The notes beneath the pieces were generated by a model that saw only the letters and a list, made by a program, of their open reading frames with translations, ran no database searches and was not told the DNA's origin. This document shows positions 14,529-26,993 of a DNA stretch of 64,000 nucleotides, piece by piece. Origin of the DNA: Oasisia sp. SBJ-2009 (taxonomy: Eukaryota; Annelida; Polychaeta; Sabellida; Siboglinidae); contig OZ024856.1 in NCBI GenBank assembly GCA_964017155.1, positions 4,871,825 through 4,935,824 on the forward strand. Reading direction: 5' to 3'. Position numbers and translations under genes: made by a program. Position 1 is the stretch's first letter; every line of letters begins with the position of its first letter.

Positions 14529-15689
14529 ATATAATTTACGAGAGAAAACGCACAATTTAGCACGCGATTACATTGATACATTGACGGAGCAGTTGGCTCA
14601 AATTAAGTACATATTATATTCACATTTGTGTCTGCCGATGTAATGAGTTAAATAAAAAACACAACTTTTTAACACGCTTCTTCTAACTACTGTCTAGCTT
14701 CTACTGTCGTCCAAAAGAGTACACCTATCTATACCTTCCCAAACCTGCGCCGTTCATATTGATATTCGCGGCAGCCATCTTGATTACCCATTAACCATCC
14801 AAAGACTATTAAAAGTGAAAACACAATTAACACCCACACCAATTAGGTAATTCCGCGTCCATATTTAAATAAAAACCTCGCCAGTTAATGCTGCCTGTCT
14901 GCGGCCAATTAACCGCTTGTGGATCATTTAGGTCTTAACGACTCGATGACGTTTTGCGCCATTTTATCGCGGCTCCCCTTTCCGCTGCACGGCAATACGC
15001 GTTGCGCTGCCGGTGTAAGATTTCATACGGCCGCCATGGAACTCCCTCGGCGAAAGTGATAATTGTCACATTGGACGACGCGAGGTCCATTAGTGTCCGC
15101 ATCAAATATCCCTGCACGAGACGGCGAGACGCTGGCCGGAGCGGTCCCGCGGGAGCGCCGGGTGTCTCCGAGCACTAATACGCACTTTACGGTAATGGCG
15201 CTAGCTGTCGTCTGCTGCACGGCGTCGGCGTCGTTCGATCTGGCGAAATCGTGCTAAACTGTGGGAATATTGAACAAATGACGGATTTTTTAATGTATAT
15301 TATACGCTACTACGCAAACTTCATATGTTAGTGTTACATATATAACTGTCAACGTTTATCTTTTTAGATAATTAACACCTTACCGCCTTATTTTCGTTGG
15401 TGTAAGGGGCAAGTGCCGGACGTCTACGTCTACGTAATCTGTTTGTCGTCATCACGCGGATGTTGACCAATTAGTTGGACGCTGTATGGTGGAAAATGGC
15501 ATGTAGGCGGAATGGTGTAGGCGGCTTGGATTCAGGTGGTGCAAAATGGCACAAATGACAAACGTTACTAATTATTTTATGTAGCTAGAAGAAGGCCATA
15601 GGCCTTGTTTTACGTATTTCGTATTACAGTTGTATATATGCCTAATAACTAGCTACCTATGTACATGAATATGAAATATGTACGCGCGT

Positions 15690-15800
15690 ATGTGTGTGTG
15701 TGTTGTGTGTGCGTGCGTGCGTGTATTCGTGAGTGTGTGTGTGTGTGCATCCGTGTGTGTATGTGTGCGTGCGTGCGTGCGTGCGTGCGTGCGTGTGCGG
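15690..15800. repeat. GT/GTGC microsatellite
   Basis: Interrupted (GT)n and (GTGC)n runs. Confidence 0.9.
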
Positions 15801-16365
15801 TGTATGTGCAGTATATTACACTCCGGTGTCAGTCGTTCAGGGATTCATTTACGACCCATCAAAAAACAGTAACGCATTTATTATTTTATGAGTTTCCCAA
15901 AAGGTTAAGGGTTCTTGGCGTTTTTAGGCTTCTGACGAAGGTCGATTCTTCCTGACGTCACGCGATTGTTCCCAGGAGCGTCAGTAGGTCAGAATTGTTT
16001 GGCGTAATATGGCATAGTTTGCCCAAAAAATTATAACTATAAAAATACGCATGTACATTATGCAATATAAAGACAACCCCGAAATCACAAGTTTGATGAA
16101 ACAGATTAACAATTACCATTAAACGGGAGCTGTCGCGGTGGCAGCTGGGACAAGTCTGTTTTCAACCATTTGTTGTTAAGGGACAGAATAGATTTTATCC
16201 AAGGACATGGCCTTTAAGGAAAGCGGCCCAATGTATTTCGTTGTTAAAACCAATATGGATACAACTGAAAACAGTCTTTTGTATTTCTGCCTCTATGTGC
16301 CGGTGTCATATGAAATATTGACCCTATGGAAAATGGACCACGGGTCTATTTTCTCTAAAGAACAT

Positions 16366-16417
16366 AGACCCACCCCATATAATTTTGACCCGGTGGGGTC
16401 AATAATATGTGGGATCC
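16366..16417. repeat. Imperfect palindrome centred on TTGACCCGGTGGGGTCAA
   Basis: Perfect 7-bp arms (ttgaccc/gggtcaa) sit inside looser complementarity of acccaccccatataattt with aataatatgtgggatcc. The flanks also repeat gaccc and gggtc motifs. It may be the end of a dispersed repeat; no coding is seen. Confidence 0.4.
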
Positions 16418-17273
16418 ATTTTTTTAAACGCACAGCATATGAATCCTGCTAGCAAATGGACCCAAATTACATTTTCTGTGAGGTCCGAATTGATTGATAC
16501 AGTTGTGTTTTTGTTTTTGTTGTTACCTAAAAACTGAAGTACAGTGTGGATCAGATGTTGTTGAATGTTACTTCTCGTTCACGCTCTGTTAATGGTTCAT
16601 CTGAGCACTGTAGAATTGGTAATGTACACAGCCAATTTTTTATTATCACAAAGTTGATATAAATTGCAGGTGTGGCATTCTCTAGATACAATCTACAAAC
16701 TGCACTATACAATGTTTTCAGCTTTATAACGAACTACGTAAGATAAACATTTAATTGATTGAATTGATGTATTAGTGTATAAAGTGTTATATGGTGCAAC
16801 TATTGGAAATATATAAAAACTGTAAAATAATCTTCTTCAATTGGAAATATAATTTAGTGTTTCGTATAAATAGCGATAGGATGTTTCCAAAATGGCATCG
16901 TTTTACACTCATAGGCATAGAGCCACGTAACATGTTTATATTCTCTGTTGTAGAAACGACGCCACCCAGCAGGCTAGACTTTTTTAAACTGCTAAACATA
17001 TCAATGATTATTTAATCACAAAGACCGTTTTCTTAAATAGTGACGCCACAAAACTACCTCTTATTTTCGTTACCGCAAAACTAACACCTGCACGCAGAGG
17101 AGTGGGAATAAATATTGCACTAACGTAATCTTCTAACAACGACAGGCAGCGAGCCCAGACCACACGCCCGTGTGTTATCTTAGCGTCTTACTCCGGTCAT
17201 TCACTCGAGGTCTGGCGGTGCAGACGTCGTCAGAATGTACACACATTTGGACCGAACAGCAGGAATTTAAGAT

Positions 17274-17534
<261 letters not shown>

Positions 17535-17757
17535 GTTTCGTTATTATCTCAAATACGTAAAAAAATTCTGCCTTCAAAATTAATCACACTATGAGTCTGA
17601 TTCATTATATTCTTCAGCTAAAATTACGCCATTTTGTTTGTTAGGAATAGATGCATGTTTAAACCTGCCGTACATGTGATAGTTTCATGTACTTAAAGTT
17701 GAGAGAAATTGTAGGCTTATCATGGCATATAGATTATAAAACAGTATATCTCTTTTT

Positions 17758-17876
17758 GTTTGTGTGTGTGTGAGTGTGTGTGTGTGCGTGTGTGCGTGTG
17801 TGCGTGTGTGCGTGTGTGCGTGCGTGCGTGCGTGCGTATGCATTTGTTTGTTTGTTTGTTTGTTTGTTTGTTTGCT
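17758..17876. repeat. GT, GTGC and TTTG microsatellites
   Basis: (GT)n and GTGTGC units are followed by (GTGC)n and then (TTTG)n at 17846-17876. Confidence 0.9.
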
Positions 17877-18839
17877 TGTTGGTGGACCCACATTTCCGTC
17901 AGTTTTGCATGTATCGATCTGAAATGCTGCATGTAATCTATCGGGCCCACAAGGACAGTTCATATATTACTTTTTTTACCATATTCGTCCGGGTGGCGGG
18001 GGGGGGATATATAACTTGGGGCTCAATACGTCAAACGACTTCAAGCCCTATACGTGAAGTATAACACGTCATCATTCTGTTACGTATTGCACTGTTAGTG
18101 TAACGTAATTTTCAAACGTTTTAGCGCGGGTGACTACCTTTTTCCACAAGCAAGATTGAGAATCACAGTGAGGTTGTAACACGAGAAATCGCAATTTCAA
18201 GTTTTAGCGCGGGTAAGTACCTTTTTGATCCAGCATCGCTGGGTGCCTCGGCTATAGTTCTCTACATTTCACACACTATATACGGGACTCGCGAGGTCTT
18301 TTTTATAGCAGGAAAGGAAAACGCTACCTACCAATGTTTGACCCGCGCGTTTCTCTTCTACAAGGAAAATAACTCTGAAAAGGGAAAAAGCGAACTAATT
18401 TCTTCCGCGTGTTTCCCCTTTGTCAAAATAAGGACTGCTGGTAAAACTAACACAGCTGACAGAGATGTATGCGGATGTCCTCTCCTGTGTGTGACACGCA
18501 GTTCGTCAGTGTCATCATCACAGTAGCTCTATACGTCGTCACTAAACGCTTCAGCCAAGCCGTAGAGCAAGACCGGAAGTGAGCAATTTTGTCGCATTCC
18601 CGACTAACAGCCGTGTGTTTTGAAAGAAAACATGGCGCAATCGTCGCCCGAGGTGGGACGGCGGAGTCGGTGGTGAATGCGTGGCGGGCCGAGAGTGCCC
18701 GAGACACGACCTCGTCCCATTGCCCGTGTCACCGAGTGTCGCCAAGACGGGAAGGGACGACAAATCCTCCTGTCAACACCCGCGGGGAAGCTTACACGTG
18801 TCACTCGGCCGCGTCGACGCATTAACCAGTGGCCGAGGA

Positions 18840-19130
18840 CGACAGCGAGTCAACGGCGTCGGTGACAGTCCGTCAACAACGGTAGACCACAGCCTTCGAC
18901 GGCAGACTGGCAACGACAGCCCGTGTCGACAATCCGTCAACGACAGACCTAAAACGACAGTCCGTAAAGGACAGTTCTTCAACGGCCGTCAAACAACAAC
19001 AGAATGTCAATGACAGACGGTGGACGACAGACTTTCAACTACAGACAGTCAACAACAGTCCGTCAACGACAGTTCGACAACAGCAAATCGTCAACGACAA
19101 ACCTTCAACGACAAACTGTCAACAGCGACA
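18840..19130. repeat. Degenerate 11-13-bp repeat (gtcaacgacag family)
   Basis: Many irregularly spaced copies of cgtcaacgacag and cttcaacgacaaa fill this stretch. It reads as an old, decayed minisatellite. Overlapping open frames on both strands here are explained by the repeat. Confidence 0.75.
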
Positions 19131-19879
19131 ACAGATTTCATATTTTCTTTATTTCGTTTTGTTATAAAAAAGATGCTTTTACAAGTACAATTTGGCTACA
19201 CGATCCGCCTACAGAGACCACATATGAGGAATATACGTATGGAAATTAAACGAATTATTATATTAAGCCTATTATGGGGCTCTATAATGAAACATTTTAG
19301 TATGATGTGTTTTCTTGAAACATAAAATAAATACTGTTTTGTTCTGTAGTTGTTTTGGGAATAATATTCTTCATAAATGATACCAATTTATACACTGAAA
19401 ATTAAATCAGACGATTCTAGATAGCAATTAATAACCAATTGAAACGGCTTTAACATTACCGCAAATAACACCGGCTTTAACAACGAAGAAACATAACTAC
19501 ACACGCGTTTCAGAAGTGATACTATTTAAAGTTGTCGCCAATGGGGACAAGACACAACAACTGGGCAGGGACCTCGGACGGGGCTTAGCGTTCCTTCACA
19601 CACCGTCGAAACACGAGCCGTAGTGGACGCGCACTTCCTGGGAACTCTACACTGGGCTTTAGTGGTCAAACTAATGAACTTGGCGCGAACTCATTCATAT
19701 ACTCATTCGACGCTGCGGCGCGCACAAAGCTCGCGATTAATAACACGGAATCGTCACTCGAGTGGCTTATTTTGACGTTTCTCAGATTGTTCATTTGGGT
19801 GTGAGTTCACATTAGGCGCGCTCTGTGAGCCCGGTCGAGAGCGCGTAGACAATGTGTGTCCACGCCGCGCGGGCTCAGG

Positions 19880-19990
19880 TCGGTTACGCCCCGTTACGAC
19901 ACGCAAATCCGGCGAAATGCCGTTAGACGGTGACACGTCGGGGGCATGCCACCGACCCCATAGATTCGAACCCCCTCGGCGGGGGGAGAC
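19880..19990 (-). other. B-box-like sequence, possible SINE relic
   Basis: GGTTCGAATCT occurs on the minus strand at 19972-19962, within a GC-rich context. No tRNA cloverleaf or A-box can be recognised around it. It may be a SINE remnant or chance. Confidence 0.2.
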
Positions 19991-20319
19991 ACTGAACAAT
20001 CAACCGGATAGGTTCGTTGGAAATGCAATCGACGGCAAATACCCGGTCTAGTGCGTCTGGCGGTCTGATGTATAACAGTTGTAAATGATCAATATGTGGA
20101 TTATCTTATGCATTACAATTGTTCTACGATTGCCAGTATACGTCACACGCCGCTATATCTAGTGTTGTATTTCTCTGAGAATAGTTTGGCCTACCACGAA
20201 ATATTTACACAGTGAGTGTTAACCACGCAGTGCAGCGTATATTTTCTACCGAGAACTGTTGTCATTGAGAATATTTACCGTGATCTATGCCGCTACGAAT
20301 ATTTAATTTGCACCAGTGT

Positions 20320-20540
20320 GTGTTATGTATGTATGTATGTATGTATGTGGCGAGCGTGCGTGCGTGCGCGCATGCATACTTGTGTGCGTGTGTGTTGTGT
20401 GTGCGTGCGTGGCTGTGTGTGACTGGGATGTGTGTGTACGTGCGTGCGTGCATGTTCGTGTGTTGTGTTGTGTGTTTGTGTGTGTGTATGTGCGTGCGTG
20501 TGTGTGCGTGTGTGCGTGCGTATGTGTGTATGTTGTGTAC
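20320..20540. repeat. Interrupted GT/GTGC/ATGT microsatellite
   Basis: A long, impure GT-rich tract that opens with a short (GTAT)n run; the long frames on both strands come from the repeat. Confidence 0.9.
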
Positions 20541-21230
20541 GAGTAGATACACGATTTCGAATTTAGGAAAATCCTCTCGATCACTTTCTAATTTTCGTGG
20601 AAGTTCCGCTCATGGATTCAAACAAGCAATTAACAGAACATGTTTTCATTGGTAGGTCTACGCATGTCTATTCGCCATTCTCGCGCATACCGGCGTGCAC
20701 ATGCACGGACTTGACTAACACACTCTCGTGCATCCAAAAGGTACGACACAAACACGGAGACCGACGACAGACCCGTGGTCGAGTGTCATCAGCTCGAATG
20801 GAAGCGGCTCTATTCAGAGAAGTAAAAATGCGACGAATCCGACCCGTGCAGACACGTCTAACGAGCTTGGCGCCCCCCGCCGTGGTATGCGCTCCACGGG
20901 CTGTCGGGGGGCGCGCTGCCCCCTGAACGAATGTCTCACCTTTAATTGGCGACACACGTGTTTGAGAACAACACTCCGATCAAGAACCTACTTGAAGATT
21001 CATCTAATTTATCGATGCCCCGCCGTCTCACGTCATCGCCGTGTCGAGGTCCGAGTCTTTGTCGCCGCCCGCTCCAGGAACCACGTAGAAGGGCTTCAAG
21101 TTATGGGTGGACGGCAAATTGGCACTTAATGATGAGCGAATCTGATCCAAATCGAGACCAATAACCGGATGGGTCAATGCAAACTTTAGGGTCAACTCGG
21201 CAATTTCGTTTCGTCTTGTTGTCATCTGGT

Positions 21231-21425
21231 CCGTTTCAACTAGTGCGAAAAGTTCGCGGGACTACCAATTCGTCCCCGTTGCAACTAGTGCGAAAAAGTC
21301 GTGGGACTACCAATTCGTCCCCGTTCCAACTGGTGCGACAAGTTCGTGGGATAACCAATTCGTCCCCGTTCCAACTAGTGCGACAAGTTCGTGGGACTAA
21401 TCAATTCGTCCCCGTTCCAAATCGT
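21231..21425. repeat. 45-bp tandem repeat, four copies plus part
   Basis: The unit contains cgtccccgttccaactagtg, then cgacaagttcgtgggacta and ccaatt. It is open in one plus frame (FQLVRQVRG-type units of 15 residues), but there is no start context, splice signal or homology. Confidence 0.9.
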
Positions 21426-21689
21426 CCAAAGGCAACCCACATTTTTGTGTAATAACTTACTGGGTTTAGTATGTACCGTAATCGACGACTCGTGAAATAT
21501 AACAGGGATGAATATTACAAATATGACACGAAACCAAACAAACATCGTATAATTAACGAACTATATTCGAATCTCGCTTTACGATCACCTCGGTAATACA
21601 GTCACATCTTAGAAAACAACAGTTGAGCTGGTAAAAAACTAACATGTCAACAAACTATGCTATTTGCATATACACAATTATGCTATATG

Positions 21690-21702
21690 TTATATATATA
21701 TA

Positions 21703-21744
<42 letters not shown>
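21690..21744. repeat. (TA)n microsatellite
   Basis: Nearly perfect TA run. Confidence 0.95.
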
Positions 21745-21747
<3 letters not shown>

Positions 21748-22312
21748 TATGTTAATATCTTAACAAGCTACCATCCTCCAAATACAACATTAAGTTTATA
21801 TGTGCGTTTGATGTTTTGTCTATACGCAGTAACCTGACAATGTTCAACGAAAAACACATGACACGACTATTGGAGATAATGATTTATTAAGCACAGTATT
21901 CAACACAATGTGTAGCGATACTCGCAAAAGACACACCCACAGACCGTACGGACACGGAAGCAGTGCGAATATCTAGCGCTGCGCCATTATACAGTCCCGT
22001 TGAACCAGTCAGCCCACTACTACAAAGTCACGTGGAAGATTTTAAGCCAATCACCGCTGCCCAATAATGTCAACTGACGCAACGCGCATACAGGTAAAAT
22101 AATATCTCACAAAAATGACATAGTCGTTAACGAATACACATAACGTAATGCAGAACGATATCGCAGGAAATGCAGTTGCCGTACAATAATAATTATAAGA
22201 ACTTAAGCACTGAACTACTATTTACAAACTTCACAGTAGTGTTGGTTTTGCTACATCCGCACAGTTGAACAAAAAAAATTAATACTGACTGGCAATAAAT
22301 ACAGCGATCACA

Positions 22313-22860
22313 CTAGCCAGAAGACAGCACGAACTGTGGTACTATTAGCCAGAAACAACACGATGACCAGTGATCACATTTGCCAGAAGACAACACGATG
22401 AACGGTGATCACATTTGCCAGAAGACAACACGATGAACGGTGATCACAGTAGCCAGAAGACAACACGATGAACGGTGATCACATTTGCCAGAAGACAACA
22501 CGATGAACGGTGATCACATTAGCCAGAAGACAACACGATGAACGGTGATCACATTAGCCAGAAGACAACGCGATGAACGGTGATCACATTAGCCAGAAGA
22601 CAACGCGATGAACGGTGGTCACATTAGCCAGAAGACAACGCGATGAACGGTGATCACATTAGCCAGAAGACAACGCGATGAACGGTGATCACATTAGCCA
22701 GAAGACAACGCGATGAACGGTGATCACATTAGCCAGAAGACAACGCGATGAACGGTGATCACATTAGCCAGAAGACAACGTGATGAACGGTGATCACGTT
22801 CGCCAGAAGACAACGCGATGAACGGTGATCACATTCGCCAGAAGACAACGTGATGAATAA
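22313..22860. repeat. 35-bp minisatellite, about 15 copies
   Basis: The unit gccagaagacaacacgatga followed by acggtgatcacatta shows a gradient of variants: aacacgatga on the left, aacgcgatga on the right, and diverged copies at both ends. The units are directly tandem without variable spacers. It lies in the flank downstream of the EHBP1-like gene. Confidence 0.95.
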
Positions 22861-23901
22861 TAAACACACAAGCTAGAAGACATAACAATGAACCGCGATC
22901 ACAATACACATTAGCCGTTCACAGTAATCGGAAGACAGAGCGTGTACTCACCACAGCTTACGAGCAACACCGATCAAACAGGCAGAAAGACAACTCGACG
23001 ATCACTTATAATACCAGCCAGCACAAGCACAGCGACCGCTAAGTCGAAGGCTTCAAAGCAAACACAATGCTACAGACGCTGCTGGTTAAACTGACGCGCA
23101 TCTTACACCGGATGAACGTGTACACAGGCGTTCAACCCGTTGCATTCTCACTGCAACCCAAGACCCGACTCCAACCTATGCTCTCCCTTACTCCCTGTTC
23201 AATCATCGTCAGCAAAACAGAATCTGGTCGGGAACGAAGTCGTCAACATAAACGTCGTTCTTTAGTGTCTAGATGACTATATATTTTCAAGAATGACCGC
23301 ATCGGTCACACATTTTTAAACGTTATGTTACTATCAACGTCTGTGGACGGGTTGTAGTTCGTTGTTATATAAATATTTGCTAAAGAGCAGCAGTTATGTT
23401 ACCAGTAATTTCATTCAAAACAACAATCACAATAATCTTATTCAACAATTAGTTTATCTTTTGTTATCTAAAAAGTTTATTATATATCACTGTATAGTTG
23501 AACAAGTGGAATAACTATTTTTTGTATTCATTAAACTAATCATAATATAACAATTGTGTCGCTTGCCATTATATGATATATTATTAAATATTCTTACTGA
23601 ATACGATGACACAAGATTCCTGTCGGAATCTCACTCCGGAGTAACGGCCTCAATAACGGGTGACTCCATTAACAGCCACAATCACCATGGCAACAGTGCT
23701 CATTTTGGCAACAGTACAATGACGACATGCATCATATAAACTGCACAACGACGTAAATGATAAACAACACACAACGCAACGACGTCTAGTCACATCTACT
23801 ATGCGCAGTAAGTTCGTAAGTCGTCGTCGTAAAGTCTTGTACAATCAAGACATCTTAAATGTATTTGGTGCCGCCATTCCTACGTCACTACATTCCACCC
23901 C

Positions 23902-23980
23902 CTGTCTGTAGAGGCAGATCACTGTCTGTAGAGGCAGATCACTGTCTATAGAGGCAGATCACTGTCTGTAGAGGCAGATC
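23902..23980. repeat. 20-bp tandem repeat, four copies
   Basis: The unit actgtctgtagaggcagatc is repeated four times, with one copy reading tctatag. Confidence 0.9.
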
Positions 23981-24168
23981 AAACACATGACTAGAACCGA
24001 TCGGAGGCAACCGACTTTCATTTACAATCTATAAATGACATTACATATTTCCAACAACACCACCAACAACAATAATCAATATCATGCAATTATGATTTCT
24101 TTCGGCGTTAATAACGCTGTGGATTTCCTATTGTTAGTAATTTCATTACAGTAAAATTATAACGTGTG

Positions 24169-25868
24169 TTTATTTTATTTTAGTGCGAATGGTGTGCTTT
24201 ATCGAGTCACTGCCTCGCTTTAAGCATTAACAGTCGCCGGAGACTACAAAAATACAACATAGATTATATAACCGCTGCAACGGCCACTAGCGGACGGACA
24301 ACAACCAAGACGTAAGGTATTACATGCGTCGCCACAACCCGAACAAGTAAAAGCTGAACATGGCGCCGAATAGATCTCCTCAGAACAACCAGACGTGTGC
24401 GTGGTCATCAGCGGTAACTGGACATTGACCTGTGGAAACCAGAGTTCATTATCTTGGCTTCACCATACGTCCATACTATTCTCCTGGCTTTGACCAAGAC
24501 GTAAACCACACGAGGCGATCGCATAACAAGACAATTACTCATACGCTCTGCTCAAGAAATGCAATATACATTAATGTCGTTCATACAAACTGCATCGCTT
24601 TAGCAAATGACGTACTCACAAAGAACGACACCACGCGAACTGTGCATAAATATCAATGCTGTAAGTGAAGCGAACAATTCCCAACGCAAAGTAACACAAT
24701 CGCCGTACGGCAGAGGTTAAAGGCAAGGGTCGTCCTATTTATCCCCATTCCAAAGCGGCAATAATTATTTCGAACGTCGTAGATTTTAAATAGATTTCGC
24801 TTTTGTATAGAAGATATGGCTACAACACAGTCACGCCGACGTGGAAAGCAAGCCTAAGGGATTATGCAATCACAGAGTCTTTGACACGATCTCTGTAGAA
24901 TGACTCACGCCGTGAGGCATCACAAGAACGTTGACTTGCGGAGGTGCGCGAGAACCGATAATGCAAATTATCATATCTTGTACATTATTGGCAGCTACAG
25001 AGATTTTTAGTTTCATGTATCCATACTCGTGGTACACCCTCCAGAATGCACAACCATGTAGAGAACGCGGGTAGACATTCAGACATAAATGGGTCGCGCC
25101 TACCAATGCTAACGCCAACCGACTTCCGGAAGACGACCATCCGATGGAGACACTCTGGTGTGAGCAAGAGTACACCACGGCAGGCCGCTCTCGCTCGAGA
25201 GCTGCTCAAACAGGCGTACACACAGGGCTGGCTGCTACCGAGCCTCGTCCAGTTGTTGTCCGTCGCTTGGCACTGTCCAAACAGAGGGCGCCGTCGGAGT
25301 TTGCCTTGCGCCATGCCGCCCGGCGTCGTCTGGTACAAGTGTCTCACGACCGTAACCCAACACTAAACCATGGCCGACTGACGCCACGGCAAACAACTCG
25401 TTAAAGACACGACGGTCTGGGACACCGTGTCGGTTACACGTGTGGACCTTTGTCTTGGCGCGCAAGTGATCGAACTTTCGTCGTTCAGCAATCCGACCAG
25501 GATATTGTTTCCACAACATGCAACAAGTCAGCGTCATACGATAGCAAAGCCATCTACGTCAGTTCTTTTTGGATACAAGATTCGTCCTCACATGTTTCGT
25601 CTGTATTCTTTTGAAAGCACGACATTGGGTACACATCGTGAAAGATTTCTTCCGACTTCCACGTCAACTGAGAAGATTCTTTTGTTAGGAAACGTCCTCC
25701 GGAGATTATTTCAACTGTCCTCATGTACGACTGATATACGACTGATGTACGACTGATGTACGACTGATGTACGTCTTGTTTTCCTTTATCATACATCGTG
25801 ACGCAAATGGTGGCCGTAAACTGCAGGCGCTACCTCCCAAGACCCGCCTCACACCTCCCTGTGTCACC
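24169..25868 (-). other. Probable 3' UTR of the EHBP1-like gene with candidate polyadenylation signal
   Basis: After the stop codon the first canonical AATAAA motifs that I find on the minus strand are two overlapping copies at 24179-24169, giving a 3' UTR of about 1.7 kb. The stretch includes an 11-bp tandem repeat (gtacgactgat, four copies, 25725-25773). No convincing GU-rich element follows the signal, so the true cleavage site is uncertain and a non-canonical, shorter end is possible. Confidence 0.3.
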
Positions 25869-25968
25869 TCACTGGATGCTACACGACTTGTCCTCGCGCT
25901 CTCTATTGATCGACTCCTCCTTCAGTTTCTCGTTCAGATTCCGTTCCATTTCTTCGTCTTCTTCGATC
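25869..25968 (-). CDS. EHBP1: EHBP1-like terminal exon: bMERB end, CAAX-like CSIQ, stop
   Basis: The acceptor is tgtatgtttcag before 25968; one base completes the Ala codon left by the preceding exon (GC+G). Then 32 codons follow and TGA lies at 25871-25869. The product reads IEEDEEMERNLNEKLKEE, then SINREREDKSCSIQ. This fits the family C-terminus, an acidic EEEDE..LER helix followed by a basic tail and a CAAX-type end (CVLQ in the vertebrate protein as I recall it). CSIQ has Gln at the last position, which favours farnesylation, so the C-terminus is probably prenylated and membrane-targeted. Confidence 0.95.
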
Positions 25969-26734
25969 CTGAAACATACAACGACAACGATGTCAACGGC
26001 CGAATGTTTACAATAAACATAGCATAATCATGTTAAATTTTACTGAAATTTTACCAGCACTGCTTACAACAATAAACCACAAAACAACTATACAGTGTGA
26101 CTGTGTGAAAGGTCTACGGCGCCAAAATCCTAGGAATCAAGAGCTCAAAGGCGCACCATAATCAAAACGTTGGGGAATCACAAGATCGGTGTTCAATGCC
26201 AAAGTCACCAACTGAATCAGTTACGGTGACCGGCTGTGGAACTACGGAGACTGTCACTGCCAAGTCAACCAAACTAACCATTGACGACATTTGTCCAGTT
26301 GTTATCTCAGATCCTCTCTACACTTGTATTTTTTACAAACAGCGGTGTTGTTTATAAGACGGTGACGCCATACAGTTGAAAACACTGAGGTTTTTTTCTC
26401 GCTCGGAGATGCGCATTATCTATGCTCGTCCGCAGAGAGACAACGGTTGATCACGTCCCTGCGTACGTCATACACCCAGTGCACGTCCGTGGGTGCGTCA
26501 TACGTACCGTCTACACCAAGAGCGCAGGCACGACAACGCCAGAACAGGTCCGTGTTAAGGGGCAGATGGCATAAATCATAAAAACACCAAGTCGACATTT
26601 ACACACCGAAACATGAATGCTACACCATTCATGCTAAGTGCTTAAAGCCGCATTAACGCTGGCTGGATTAGAGTTAATCCAGCGGTAGTCCACCGTGGCT
26701 GGTTGAGCACACTTTATGGCGCAGATAAATACAA

Positions 26735-26830
26735 CTAGAAAACGTTCGTAGTACCCTAAGGGACATGTCATAGTACTAACTCGTAGTACCTCAACGGACA
26801 AGGCCGTAGTACTAATTCTCAGTAGGTTAC
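26735..26830. repeat. About 45-bp duplication with gtagtacc/tagtactaa
   Basis: Two imperfect copies contain cgtagtacc, a ggaca core and gtagtactaa. They lie just upstream of a (TA)n run in the last intron of the EHBP1-like gene. Confidence 0.6.
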
Positions 26831-26916
26831 CTGGGGTTTACTACGGTTGTGTAGTAACTGAATGTCCATGGATCTACAAGTAGTAATCATTCATATATCG
26901 AAACGCTTTGCCTTGT

Positions 26917-26917
<1 letters not shown>

Positions 26918-26991
<74 letters not shown>
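26918..26991. repeat. (TA)n microsatellite
   Basis: Perfect TA run in the last intron of the EHBP1-like gene. Confidence 0.97.

Positions 26992-26993
<2 letters not shown>

Noticed and set aside
22313..22860. CRISPR-like array
   Set aside because: The copies are directly tandem with no variable spacers, and the DNA is eukaryotic. The same applies to the 54-bp and 52-bp arrays.
24985..25404. Overlapping frames on both strands downstream of the stop codon
   Set aside because: They lie in the presumed 3' UTR, and no similarity to a transposase or any other family can be recognised.
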